From contig JADNYV010000067.1 in the NCBI GenBank assembly GCA_015501055.1, forward strand, positions 107,844-171,843: a DNA stretch of 64,000 bases, given 5' to 3'. Within the stretch, counting starts at the first letter, position 1, and each line of letters starts with the position of its first letter. The notes under the pieces were generated by a model, which saw nothing but the letters and a program-made list of their open reading frames with translations, was not told where the DNA came from and ran no database searches. The translations under genes were made by a program, and so were the position numbers. The stretch comes from Mucidula mucida (taxonomy: Eukaryota > Basidiomycota > Agaricomycetes > Agaricales > Physalacriaceae). Below are positions 34,153 through 45,507 of this stretch, one piece after another.

Positions 34153-35489
34153 ATGAAATTCTTCAAGGGGGCCTTGGCGACGGCCGCGACAGTGTCCACG
34201 ATCGGTATGCAGACACTTTCCACACGTGTACTCGTCTCAACCTCTCTCATCTAGGCGCTGGCCTCATTTACTATGGCCAAAACTACTTGATATATCCCTC
34301 TGCCTATGTCAGTCTTGGTCCCGAAGCGGATAGTGCGTTTCCCCCCATTCAATCAATAGCAGTTTAACAGTATAATGCAGTTGTCCATAAACCATTCGAG
34401 TTCGGACTTTACAGCGAAGAATTAGAGCTCAGAACCTCCGATGGGGTTCTACTGCGGTGTTACCTGCTTCCTCAAAGGAAGGAACTTTCCCAGCCGTCTC
34501 GCTTCCATAATATTCCAAGGACACCAATTAACTACGATGACCGGGAGAGCGACGACGATTTTGCAAAGAGACGACCTACAGTGGTTATGTTCCATGGCAA
34601 TGGTGGCAACCTTGGTCATCGATTACCATTAGGAATGGTTTTTCAGTTGACTATGAGGTGCAACGTCCTCATGGTTTCATACCGAGGGTAAGTTGTATGT
34701 TGTTCTGTATCCTCGTGTTGTCCCAACTTGAATTTCAGTTATGGCCACTCCGAAGGCGCTCCGTCAGAGAAAGGTGCGTTCTGTATTTCGCCCATGGGAG
34801 GTGCTCATTTTGGCTTTAGGGTTCCAATTAGACGCCCAAGCCGCCTTAGATTTTCTTGAAGCCGACGCGCGTTTTTCAGACACACCACTAGTATGTTTGC
34901 GACCTGTTCTGTACATATTTCGTCTCATCGAACTATCAGATTCTGTTCGGTCAGTCTATTGGTGGCGCAGTCGCTATTGATCTCGCGAGTCGGAATCCTA
35001 CGAAGGTTCCCCCTCTATCTTGTCCTTTATTGCACAAATTCACACACGGAATCAGATAGCGGCTCTTATCGTCGAGAATACCTTTACGTCTCTTCCTGAA
35101 CTCGTGCCCCACGTTCTTCCGCTCCTCAGTTCCTTCACATTCCTCTGCCATCAGAAGTGGGACTCGGGCAGTAAAGCGTCACGGCTACCTTCTTCGTTGC
35201 CGGTGTTACTACTAAGCGGTTCAGCGGACACACTCGTTCCCCCGACGCATATGCAGATTTTACGGGATCGGTTCAAGCTGCGCGGCAAAGAAGCGGAAGA
35301 ACAAACTCAGTTCGAAGAATTCCCCGGAGGTGGACATAGTACGTATTATTGAGTGTTGTACGCCCTAGATCCACGATACTGACCTCGCTCTCGTATCAAG
35401 ATGACACGAGCAACCACCACGCGTATTGGTCGACCGTTAATGAATTCATCCTCAAGGTGACTGGCAATCTGCCTAAATCTGCCATATGA
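34153..35489 (+). CDS. alpha/beta hydrolase, Bem46/ABHD13 type
   Basis: This is a membrane-anchored serine hydrolase. The start MKFFKGALATAATVSTIG leads into a hydrophobic anchor (AGLIYYGQNYLIYPSAY). After a spliced region come LELRTSDGVLLRCYLLP, the oxyanion motif VVMFHGNGGNLGHR, and VSYRGYGHSEG. The nucleophile elbow is GQSIGG (Ser), followed by AIDLASRNP and VENTFTSLPEL. The acid is in SGSADTLVPP and the His in EFPGGGH. The C-terminus ends GNLPKSAI. At least five introns of about 50 bp are needed. The family includes fission yeast Bem46 (polarity-linked) and animal ABHD13; the true substrate is unknown. All catalytic residues are present. Confidence 0.88.
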
Positions 35490-37436
35490 GAGGGGTGAAG
35501 TTATCCTGATTCCTGATGTTGGTTCTCATTTTGGGATGAATGCCTCTGGTTCGGAAGCGCAGGTTGGATTGTATTGATTTAGGGCTACTTACTCCTTTGT
35601 ATAGAACGTGAAAATAGATACCTCGAGGGCCCAGGGGGCTACGCCAAAACGATGACATGAACCAAATGAACGAACAGAGACCCCCGGTAATGTACCGACA
35701 GTGGCACGCCGTGGCGGCATACAAACAGAAATTGTGTACTTGCAATGGCATCCCTTGTACGTATAGAGGACCTATCCGATCGGTATCAATGTCCGCCGGT
35801 GCATGCAAGCAGCATCTACCTAACACGAGTCCTTTATGGCGCAGCGCTCGAGAATGATGTTTTGCGGCTCCCAACGTTACGCGACAAGATCCATCTAATC
35901 TGTTGGCCGGAACACGTGCGATAGCTCAGGAACTTGTCGGGTGAGCACTATCCCCACTGCCCTTCGTCAAACCAGAGCGCACCATCATTTTAGCATCACC
36001 CCCGAATCTGTAGATCCATAGACCTACTACCCTTGGCTACCAAAAATGGGATTGAAGAGGAGTTCGCGCCGGTTAGACCCTTTCTTGAGAAGTTCGCGGA
36101 TGAGGGAGGATGCCGACGACGATGAAGGGGTAGAAGGTCGACATGCTTCGCTGTAGCCTGTTAGGAGTGTACTAACTACCTTATTGATTTCAGGGCACGC
36201 GATGTCAAGGCTGTCAGCGGCGCTTGTGAAGACTTCCGACTTTCTCCAAGTGTTGATAAGATTCGGTGGAAGATCAATAATCGACGCCCGGCGTAAACAG
36301 ATGTTACCTCGCGCCTATGCCAAAGGACGCCACACTTTGCTACGCGCCAATACACAACAGCTTGGATACGTGCCGGTTGGATCCTTCTGTCTATGCAGCA
36401 GCGAATCATCGGCCATTTTGCGGAGACATCCGTGCGCCAGCTGAAGTGAGTTGAGACGACGTTGCGAAGAAAACATTTCGATCTAACCACAACGACCTCT
36501 AGCTAACCGTTTTTCACTGCATTATCATAGATGTTTCCTGATCCATCCTTGAAGCTCTCCTCCTCCCAGCAGCGGCTTAAACAAAGTCCCATCGAACTTC
36601 CTCACAAACTCTCCGGTGAAAAACACAAGGCCATATGATACATCGCCGCCATATACGAGAGTCGTCTTTCTCACCAGGAATATCCCAGCGTCCGGCATTC
36701 TAGTCCCTGCACGCCCCTCCTCATCCTCACCTGATCGTACACCTCGTCCCTTCAAAATTAATGATACTCCTACCTAAGTAAATTCCCGCCCTAGGCAGCG
36801 GAGGTCGCCAGGGTTCTTCGGGGTCAATGATTATGGTGCAGCGGTTAGGCGGCGATGACGGGGAGGTATCCTTGGGGTGTAGGAGTCGAGCAAAGATACG
36901 GAGAGGGAGAGCTTGCAGCCTCCTGGTAACCCTTGACCTGTAGCGTCTCTTGCGACCGCCGCGAAACGAGTTGACCATGCGCTGGCGAAAATGTCGGACA
37001 GTCATAGCAGCCACTGGCAACAAAACGAAGTCTACGTACCGATACTAATTGACTACCCAGGACGAAGTGTGGTTGCAGATTAAAGACATACTAGTCATCT
37101 AGAACTTTCGAGCTGTACCAAAGAATCTACGGTGTACAATTCTGATTTCGGAAGGCCATGTAAAGAGTGTACAAACTCAGAAGTCTCTCAGATAGTATAT
37201 ACACTGCGCGAAGGAATTTAACATAAGCTCCAGGCATTGTATAATAGTCCGTGGGTGATTCGATACATAATCGTTCTATCAGATGAAAGGGTCCTGCCAC
37301 TGGTACGCCACAGATAGATGAAACGGAACTACGGATACAGTACTTCAAACAAACCTTGACCCAAGAAAATTGATATGCGTATAAATGTCATATAGTCCTC
37401 TACACGCCACAATCAGTCAATTAGCTCGCATCGAAC
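35490..37436. other. about 1.9 kb without a supported gene
   Basis: Possible protein-like remnants occur on + near 35845-35905 (VLRLPTLRDKIHLICWPEHV) and 36015-36105 (LLPLATKNGIEEEFAPVRPF), but no complete exon chain was found. Minus-strand frames at 36525-36755 and 36727-37023 are unsupported. It may contain a decayed gene. Confidence 0.35.
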
Positions 37437-38489
37437 TTATGAGAAGTATATACATACCTTTTCATCAGTCCATTCAACCACCATCGTCTTTAACCGCGCG
37501 GCTATGGCCATTTTGCATTTCTGGCACTTGACCTCTCCCTCCGCCACGCCATATGCAATCTCCAGACTCTGACATGTCATACCAGGTCTAGCGGAGAGCA
37601 CCAGCGGCGCCGTCGCCCTCCTCCACGCGTTCGTCACCTTTCTCTGCGCCTTGAACGTGCATTTCTTGTTTGTCGGGTGCAGCGGCAGCGGTACGAGGAG
37701 CAGCCGCGTCAAGACCCTCTTTCTTCGCAGATGTAAATCGAATAAGCGCTTGAGATATCTCGGGCCCATGACGCGCGCAGTCTCGTCGGAGACGTCGCGA
37801 AGGAGTATGGAGAGACAGTACGCCGAGGTCACTATTGCTAGATCTTCCAAGTCGAATTCCGCAGCCAAGAGGTATACGCGAAAGGGCGCGAGGGGAGTCT
37901 GATCGAGAATGGCGGAATAGATATGTGTTTTTGCGTGGACGAGGGCTTTGGGTGAGAGACCGTACCGGGGGAAGACGCTGACCGCTTCGATGAGCGTCTG
38001 GAGGCGGGGATGGGGTTGCGAGAAGGGCATATCGTAGATGGCGTGCAGCATGATGCTGAGCGTTGCGGACTTTTCGGGGACGCTGGCGATGGCGCGCGTC
38101 TCGTCGAGACGGGCGAGGTTGAGCATGCTGTCAGAGTAGCGGCGGAGCGCCTCGAGATGGACGTGATAGAGCACGTTATCCGACGAGATCAACCGGAAGT
38201 TTGATTGGAACATGCCGTACTGCATCCCCTCACAAAATTTGGTCGACAAGAGTAGTTCGAACGTGTGAGGTGGGGACCAGCGGGTCTGTATATCATGTCA
38301 GTGGGCGTGAATAGTGAATATTGAGCGTTTACCCGAAGTGGCGCTGGGCTTGGAGGCATGTTAGGCGTCTCTGGCGGTGTCGACTATGATTCTGGAGATC
38401 AGACACGAAACGCACAGATATTGAGCTGAATGACCGACCGCACTGTCGTCGTCGTCGCTGTCTGTGTAGACGATGGGTGAAGGGGTCAT
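37437..38489 (-). CDS. BTB/POZ-domain protein
   Basis: Three exons fit. The start at 38487-38489 encodes MTPSPIVYTDSDDDSA. A second exon gives STPPETPNMPPSPAPLR. The main exon begins TRWSPPHTFELLLSTKFC at about 38287 and runs to the stop at 37437. The BTB-like fold covers FRLISSDNVLYHVHLEALRR to ARLDET. The family helices follow (FRVYLLAAEFDLEDLAIVTS) and RYLKRLFDLHL. The tail has a CxxC pair in GEVKCQKCKMA, just as the partial BTB gene at 1-590. Such proteins are expanded in mushrooms; function unknown. The acidic N-terminus could be disordered. Frame is clean throughout. Confidence 0.78.
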
Positions 38490-40028
38490 CCCGGCGTATG
38501 ATGAGGGTATCAGGTTAAGCCTCAGATATTAGTATACCAATGGATCTTCCGGGGTGTGAAGCGTTGAGGAAGAGCGTGAGTAGAGAAGCATCTACGAGCT
38601 GCAGATGACTACGTAGATTCGTCTTGTCGCCGCACTGAGCAGATTCTGCGCCCTTTTTCTGTGACAGTTATAGAAGGTTTCGCTCCTAGTACCGTCCTCG
38701 AGGTGGGATAATGCAGACAAATCAGCTTGTCCTTAGATGCTCCATCAGTTGTCACATAGGCTTTGAGCTTGTATGACAGGCGCTGGCTGGCAAGCACGCC
38801 GTTGGCCTGAATCAGCTGAGCTGAATAAACATCGGATTGCCGGTATGTAGCTGTTCGAGTTCGCCGGGCTGAGATGATACAAGAGATATCGATGAGGAGA
38901 CACAGAATAGTTGTTCCTTTAGAGTTCAGTGATGGTTGTTCTCGTTTAGTCCTCGGGTTGATGCTCGGGTCCGCGTGCCTTTGCCGCGTGCTGGCTGCAT
39001 CAATTTCAAGCTTATTCTCAAGTTCATCGATTTCATCTCCCAAATGTGGGGGTCGGTCTCTGCATGTCTTTTCAGTTGCATAGCTCCTCGAGTACTTCGT
39101 ACGTACCTCTTTGAGTACACAAGGCTTCCGCCTCCATCTATGCGCACACACACGCCGCCCATTTAGTCTTCCCCGGCGGCGGTGAAAGTTTGAGGTATGT
39201 TGAAGCTCAAAGGCAATTTAGGGCTGGTTCTCTGTCGGTTCCTGACTGGAAATTCGCGTGTTGGTTGCCGTAACATACATGTGCCGACCGCGGCCGCAAT
39301 GAACTATTTACACTCTGATATGAATGTGGCGCACAGACGAAGCTTTCACAGAATCAGGTTCTCAACAGAGCGATAATAGCATGTACAAATATAGCAGTAC
39401 GTTAGAGAGCGGCACTAGCTTCAGCACTTGAATACTATAGACTTGACGACGCAAAGGACATGAAAAACGCGTGGAGTCTCTTGGAATGTAACGCGGGGCC
39501 GTCAGATATCCTTCCGCAAGTGAAGCATGTTAATGAGAGTGTTGGTAGAAGGCTCTTCCCGAGGCAAGTCACCGGCCCAATCAATTGAAACTTACGTCGA
39601 TTTCAGTGCCCAAGTGAGAATGGGGGACATCACGACTTCATTTCAAGTAGGCTTTTCTAATGATGGAGCGCTACACGGAGGTAATGAAACGCCTGAATGT
39701 GAAGTCAAGTACCCTTGTACCAAATAAGCCTGGTCGTCGAAGCCATTCGGAATACGGCTCGAGCTGAGCACGTCTGGTGCATAACGAAGAGAAGAGTTTG
39801 TAATGATTTCGATTCGGGTATCAAAAAGCATTGCCTCTACGTCTAAGCTTGGGGGACAAGTGTTGACTTTAGACGACAGAAAGCTCGTCTTGAGATGCTT
39901 CAGTGAGATGCCGAACGCGGGATTTGCGCTGACTCAGATTTCCCGTTTTGGTCTCCTACCGCTGTCATCGTCTCTCCCGACGAGCAGAACGTCCTGTTCA
40001 TCGTTCCCCTTATCGCACATCCCTATTC
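38490..40028. other. intergenic, no gene recognised
   Basis: About 1.5 kb between the divergent BTB and UBC13 genes. Overlapping frames of up to 180 codons (minus, 38609-39151) show no motif or splice chain. Confidence 0.4.
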
Positions 40029-40740
40029 ATGTCCTTGCCAAAGGTAGCCCTCTATTCGTACCTCAAGGCCACCTCACTGACCATCGATCCATAGCGCATC
40101 ATCAAGGTAGAGTTCGTCGTTTCCCTGTATCTGTCGCGTGCATTAATCCAATATCCAGGAGACCGAGCGGCTCGTCGCTGATCCCGCCCCCGGCATAACC
40201 GCCTCGCCGCACGAGGACAATCTGCGCTACTTTGATGTCACGATCCAAGGTCCTGACGGGAGCCCGTTCGCTTGTGCGTCGCCACTCCAAGTTACGCCGT
40301 CAACTGGACTAATACGAGATTTAGCTGGCATATTCCGCTAGAGCTATTCCTCCCGAAGAGTACCCGATGGCGCCGCCCAAGGTCCGCTTTTTGACCAAGA
40401 TATACCACCGAATATCGGTGCGTTCTGCGTCACTGCCGTCTTTGCGCGTCCTCATAAAGACACAGATAAACTGGCCGGATTTGTCTTGATATCTTGAAAG
40501 GTCTTTCCCACTCCCCTTTAGCAAACCCCATCACCATTCCGCTTATGCTACCTGCTATCAACAGATAAATGGTCGCCCGCCCTTCAAATCCGAACGGTTC
40601 TGTTGTCTATACAAGCTTTACTGAGCGCCCCAAACCCAGACGACCCGCTTGCCACCGATGTCGCCAAGCACTACAAGGAGAACGAGCAGGACGCGCAGAG
40701 AGTCAGTAAGGAGTGGACACAGCTGTATGCTTCGGGCTAG
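40029..40740 (+). pseudogene. UBC13: ubiquitin-conjugating enzyme E2 N (Ubc13), with three 1-bp deletions
   Basis: Ubc13 with Mms2 builds K63-linked ubiquitin chains in DNA damage tolerance. Exons 40029..40043, 40095..40106 (12 bp), 40159..40273, 40325..40417, 40466..40500 and 40565..40740 give the family sequence: [23 protein letters not shown], then [20 protein letters not shown], and finally [20 protein letters not shown] plus [20 protein letters not shown]. Three single bases are missing relative to the conserved protein: near 40339 (giving CGC TAG instead of the Arg-Leu codons), near 40408 (the HPN motif) and near 40473 (just before the active-site RICLDIL). As written the frame stops at 40339. 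It is either a pseudogene or a sequence with assembly indels. Confidence 0.88.
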
Positions 40741-40789
40741 ATGTTCTTGTACTATTTTGTGTAACCCTATCATCTCATTTTATCCATTT

Positions 40790-42345
40790 CAGTTCGCGCA
40801 GGTGGTCTCAGCCGGTCGTCGATTTCGTGGCGGAATCGCTTTCCCGATTAGGAACATGTCGGCTTTCAAAGGGTACTTTGGCGTGATTCGTTATTTCTCT
40901 CTATTTGTTAGCAGACAGTCCAGCTCAAGCCGCCGGTCGATGGAGTATCTGAAGCGGTTTTCGATCTCGCGACGCGTCATTGGCGCTTTGTCGTTCACTA
41001 CTCTCTCGTTTCTTATCTTCCAGATGAGGTGGGCTGCCTCGGATATGATCATTCTTCTCAACCTTTCTTCTCCGCGTGTTACGGCTTTCTTGTGTGTATT
41101 CGGTGGTTGGATATGTACCACATGACATGATGTCGCCGATACTGACACGGAAATCGTGGCCTGTTTTCTTTCTCCATGTCAGCTGAGCCAGGTCCCATAT
41201 TTCTTGTTGACCGGGTACAGCGCATTGTGTCAGTATGTGCTCCATGCTCTCAGTTCTCCGCACGTCTGACACATCTCCCTAGCTTCGTACCCTTGTATGT
41301 GATGCCAGTGTCTGCCAATGTTGTAACCATCATGTAGCAGCATCCATAGAAATTATTTTGCTGATCTGCTAAAGTCTCTTTTTCTTATTGACAGCCATAT
41401 CTGTTCTTCGGAGGTCTCTGCGCCACATCTCTCCGTTGCTGCTTCGAGAGCAAGGGATATGTTCCTCAGGCAGTTCCATGACGGTCTAACTTCTCTTGGT
41501 ATGTATGTCCTTGTCTCTTTATTTTCTGTATGATTTTGTACGCCGTTGCCTGTATCATTGTTTTTAGTTTCGCGCCTCTGACTTTCAATTCAGGTGGGAT
41601 TGTCAGATCGACGATATCTGGCTGCGGTCGACGACTAGCTTCACCAGCTAGTTTATTTGCTCCTTCGTTTCCCTGGTTTCCGGAGTGCCCTTTAACCCAT
41701 TCCAGGTGGGTTTCTGCGGTACACTGGCGCTCAAAATTGATGCAGCTGCCTAAAATGGAAATTGCGCCCAAGACGGGCTTTCCTGGAGTTGGTGATTTTT
41801 CTATGGCATATATGGACCCATGGGACCATTTTCTGCATTTTGTTCCGCTCTGAAAGACATTCATTGTCGCAAAGAAAATGGGAGAATTGTGAGATTCTGC
41901 CCGATCACCCGCGTTCCCAAATAGGCAGCTGCATCAATTTTGAGCGCCAGTGTATGTTCTCGAAATTGTGCTATCATTGTCTGTGTGGTTGAACTATCAC
42001 TTACTAGGAAGTATCCCTTGTCTTTTCACGTCCTAAACCGACTTAGCAGTCCACTGAGTACATGGCGGGAGTCACTAACACATCTAAGGGGATTGTGTTT
42101 CGGCATTGTTTCCGCCGCTAGTGTTTTGGCTGCTACTAATTCTGCGGCTTAATAATTTGTGGTCCCAACTTCGTCTGGGATTCTTGGGCTCAAATTTCTC
42201 TCATCTCCTTCCTTGAAGTAGATTTTAGCGCCGGCTGCCGCGTTTCTTGTCCCACAGTTTATTGTATATGCTGTGTTTTCTTCTTCTGCTGGGTATGTTG
42301 TGTTCGGTTCGAACGTTCTCGGGCACTAGCGAATATATGGTATAT
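40790..42345 (-). pseudogene. solo RNase H plus C-terminal zinc-knuckle remnant of a non-LTR retrotransposon
   Basis: The minus strand reads, with several stops and shifts, AAGAKIYFKEGDERNLS, then LRCVSDSRHVLSG (RNase H Asp) and HLEWVKGHSGNQGNEGANKL. The C-terminal domain follows as SAKYFLWMLLHDGYNIGRHW, a cysteine/His knuckle (MCQTCGE... and MEHILTQC), AAHLIWKIRNERVVN and RLELDCLLTN. This matches the RNase H and terminal domains of Tad-like fungal LINEs, which are often found alone in mushroom genomes. No reverse transcriptase core is present. The final RNase H acidic position (NEGAD in the family) reads NEGAN, so the enzyme would be dead. It lies just 3' of the UBC13 gene and abuts the large DNA transposon. 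Confidence 0.75.
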
Positions 42346-42349
42346 GCTA

Positions 42350-42500
42350 CACCCCCAAACGCTGACCCAGCGGAATTCCGCCGGGTGATGGGCTGATGGA
42401 TTCCCAGCGGCAATTCCAGCGGATTCCTGTGAATTGGCAATCCCTGGATACCGGTGGGGTTGACGCTGGATACCGGCGGGGTCGACGCTGGATTCCTCTG
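42350..42500 (+). repeat. left terminal and subterminal repeats of the 7.9-kb transposon
   Basis: The terminal 38 bp match the reverse complement of 50184-50221. Behind them are repeated GACGCTGGAT units (two copies separated by GGTGGGGT-like spacers) near 42445-42495. Confidence 0.85.
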
Positions 42501-42739
42501 GCGCAGCCAGGCAACGAAGCTGGGAGAGTTGCTGGAGACAGGCTGGAGATAGTTCACGTTATACGGCGCTTGCTAAGCAAGCCAAGGCCCAAATCTCAAA
42601 TCATTCTTATCTGTGCTTGTTTGTTCGACTTCTTTCTCAATTAACCAATGATTAACAGACATATATTGAGCATAGAAGTGCGTATAACGTAGATTATGTA
42701 CGAACGGAGACAGAAACAAGAAGATTGAAAAAGTCTAAA

Positions 42740-44454
42740 TCAAGATTGTCCTTCTGAATTACCTGCAGATACAGCCTCACGAATGCGCTGCACATCACCT
42801 CGCTCTTGCGGGGCCTCGTTAGCCTTGTCAAGTGTCCCGGTAGGAGCAAACGTAGTAGCGGCACTAATAGTGACGGAATTGGGTGGTGGATCCGGATGAT
42901 CCTGTGTGGTCTGCGCATTCTGCGCATTCTCCGTGTTCTCATGTATCTGGCCGGGGTCGCAATCGAAAAGCGCACGCACTCGGGCAACTGGATATGCTTT
43001 CCTGTCCGCATCAATCATCTCTCGCTGCCAGCTGATGATGATCATTAACAGGCGAGCGGTAGCAACACGAAATGGGACTTACTTGATCCACTTTTCATCA
43101 GAGAGATTGGTCGTTTCAAGTTCCTGACTGATTCGAAACAGCTCCGTGTCAAGGTCCTTCCAAAATCCGCTGTCTTCCCCTCAACCAAGACTCTTGCCGA
43201 TAAGGGGAGCCGCCACCTTGCGCTGTCAGCTCCAAGTAAGCAACCTGCTCACCTCAGAAAGCATGACAGACGAATCATACCTGCAATGCTACCGTAGCCA
43301 GAATTTCGTTACTGAGAGTAGCGGGGGCGCGCGACATCCGGTGATATTTTGACACGAGATGACGGGCGAGGGAGTCCAGCGGTTCCTTCGCATGTTTCCA
43401 GAGCTGCCCACAGTAAGCAACAGTGACGGTGAAATCATAGTGTTCATACCAGCTTTTTGTAATCACTCTTGAAGTCCGATATCTTCCCATCGAAAAGCGC
43501 TGAAACTGTCGCTTTGTTGACGTCTTGGCCCGCGAGATGTTCCGGAAGGTTAAAGCGCTTCGGATTACTCACAGCATACGCCTAACGGGCTTGTTTAGTT
43601 GTCGAAGGTTATGGAGAAGCTGTTCTAACTTACCGTGGCTGTAGAACTGATGCTCTTAACTGAGTAGCTGGGTGCAAGTCGAATGAGCTGATGCTTTACT
43701 AAGCCGAGAAGCACTTTCTGCGGATCCTCTTAAAACAAAAGAAGAATTGGCCAGATATTGACATACCTTCTGCTCGTCATCCAAGACAAGAACGTTCCCG
43801 GCTTTTGCACTGGCCTTGTGGACACCAGTAATCAGTTTCTTGAGATCACCAAGTGTGTCGAGAGCCTTGTCCAATTTGACCGATGTTCCTAAGATCTCAG
43901 CATACGCGAATGCCAGCTTGTGATCAAGATCAATGTCGAGCTAGTATATGGAGTACAGCATCAGAAAGATGACCTTGATAGCACTATATACGCACCGATG
44001 CAAATGAATATGCCTTCTCCGTGGCAGCCGCGTCAAGGCCTAGAGACGAAATCACGGCAGTCAAGTCCGACGATGGTCCGTATTCGAATTCTATATCTGG
44101 TGGGCCGCCGCCAACTGCAGAACGATGCTGGGACTGCAGCTGATCATCTGGCGGGCACTGTTCAGAGCTGTATTCTGACCCGAAGCCGCTGTCAGTCCCT
44201 CCATCGTGACCACAGCTGGGTAGACCCCATGAAAAACTTGATGGCATGTTTTGGAGCTGGGAGCCGAAGCGACGTGAAGGCAGTGGGCTGCTGCTGTCGA
44301 GCTCCCGCGCAGGCTGCGAGACATTGGGATTGCTGACGGAACGACCAAAAATTTGCACTGGACGGGGACCAGGCTGAGCTGGGGAACCATGGGTGGGCGT
44401 CGTCCTTCCGTATGGCCCATACCTGGACTGCTGCGAAATTCGAGCAGGATGCAT
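42740..44454 (-). CDS. transposon accessory protein (ORF2), unknown function
   Basis: This is a multi-exon minus-strand gene inside the 7.9-kb transposon. The start MHPARISQQSRYGPYGRTTP opens a low-complexity Pro/Ser/Gly region ending near YSFAS. Helical exons follow: DIDLDHKLAFAYAEILG, then KKLITGVHKASAKAGNVLVL, then GLVKHQLIRLAPSYSVKSIS and YHRMSRAPATLSNEILATVA. The last exon contains REMIDADRKAYPVARVRALF and a Pro/Thr-rich tail ending SAGNSEGQS. Splice donors and acceptors are good and no in-frame stop was seen. I do not recognise a domain. It is convergent neither with nor overlapping the transposase; it lies downstream of it on the same strand, so it may act with the transposase or bind the ends. 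Confidence 0.6.
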
Positions 44455-44576
44455 GAAAATATTGCCAGACGTTGCAGTCGCAAGCAGGTGGAAGTGGAAG
44501 AGACGGCGACAACGGCTGTTTGTTTGTCCGCTTCGTTTGCAATTGCTCGCATTCAGGCACCACACCTTTGGTTCCG
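44455..44576. promoter_or_regulatory. divergent promoter between ORF2 and ORF3 of the transposon
   Basis: 122 bp separate the ATG of ORF2 (minus, 44452-44454) from the presumed ATG of ORF3 (plus, 44577). No further element was identified. Confidence 0.4.
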
Positions 44577-45477
44577 ATGAGCACTGCACCATTGCTGTCG
44601 TGTCAAGAAATCAAGGCAAGAGGAAGCGCTTTGACAGCCGAGTGCGTCAAAACATAAAATATTTGAAAAATGCTGATTTTAATTTCAGATATTTCAACGA
44701 GGATGATGGATTCCTTAACTCACAAGTTACGGAAACACAAGCTCTTCACTTGGAGGAGGAAATGCCCACTCTCTCATATGGCCAGGATGATGCGAAGCTC
44801 GAAATCGATGATCATCAGTCCGAGCTTCCTGCTCTCGATAGTGAGCGTGATTCTGTTTCTGTGCGGCCAGCGAATAAACCCAATGTGAAGGCGGCAAGAA
44901 CTTGGATCCCATGCCTGCTGATGAGACGAAGAAAAACATCGCACATGACAGCCCAGATGAGAACGCAAAGCGTGAGACAATTGACTTGCCTGTGCCGTCA
45001 TTCAATTGAATCCTTTTCTCCAGCATCTCACCAACCTCTGACCGTCGTCCACGGTCTGGAATCTTCAGCGGCTCAAGGTTTCTCATGCAACGGCGTATCC
45101 GGCGCTTGGAGTATCAAAATCGACGCCTTGTAGCCGCCGTGTTTCTCCAAGGCCAACGACTTGAAAGCTATCACGACTCGGTTATGGCAGAGCTTCGGCG
45201 TATTGGGAGAAGGCCTTCAGTGTCACCAGAGCCTTTCCTGCTATGCGGATACTCGGAGACAGGTGGATCATATCATTTCGAGCCTAACCAAGAATCTCAG
45301 AATGTCATCTGGCATCGCCCGGTGTCTGAGGAGCCGGTATCTCGTTCGCCATCGCTCACAGTAGAGGATATCAATGAAGTGGATCTGTATGTCCCTTCTG
45401 TTGAGTCTCAGCAGTATGCTGTTATCTCGGATGGACTGCCTCACATGAAGGGAGATCTTCCTCTGGGGTACGCGTGA
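44577..45477 (+). CDS. transposon accessory protein (ORF3), coiled-coil, possibly defective
   Basis: On the plus strand inside the 7.9-kb transposon, a short first exon (MSTAPLLSCQ) may splice at a TTTCAG acceptor near 44688 into an acidic stretch (YFNEDDGFLNSQVTETQALH, then DDAKLEIDDHQSELPALDSE). After a possible one-base shift near 44900 the frame continues DPMPADETKKNIAHDSPDEN. A TGA follows near 45010, and the frame then goes on to RRIRRLEYQNRRLVAAVFLQ, a coiled-coil-like segment, ending GDLPLGYA at 45477. No known domain was recognised. Either additional splicing or real lesions explain the breaks. It is the only gene of the element on the plus strand. Confidence 0.45.
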
Positions 45478-45507
45478 AATACTTCGATTCATGATATTAC
45501 TTCTAGA

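Noticed and set aside
38609..39151. 180-codon minus-strand frame
   Set aside because: No motif, overlaps frames on the other strand, and no splice partners; not called.
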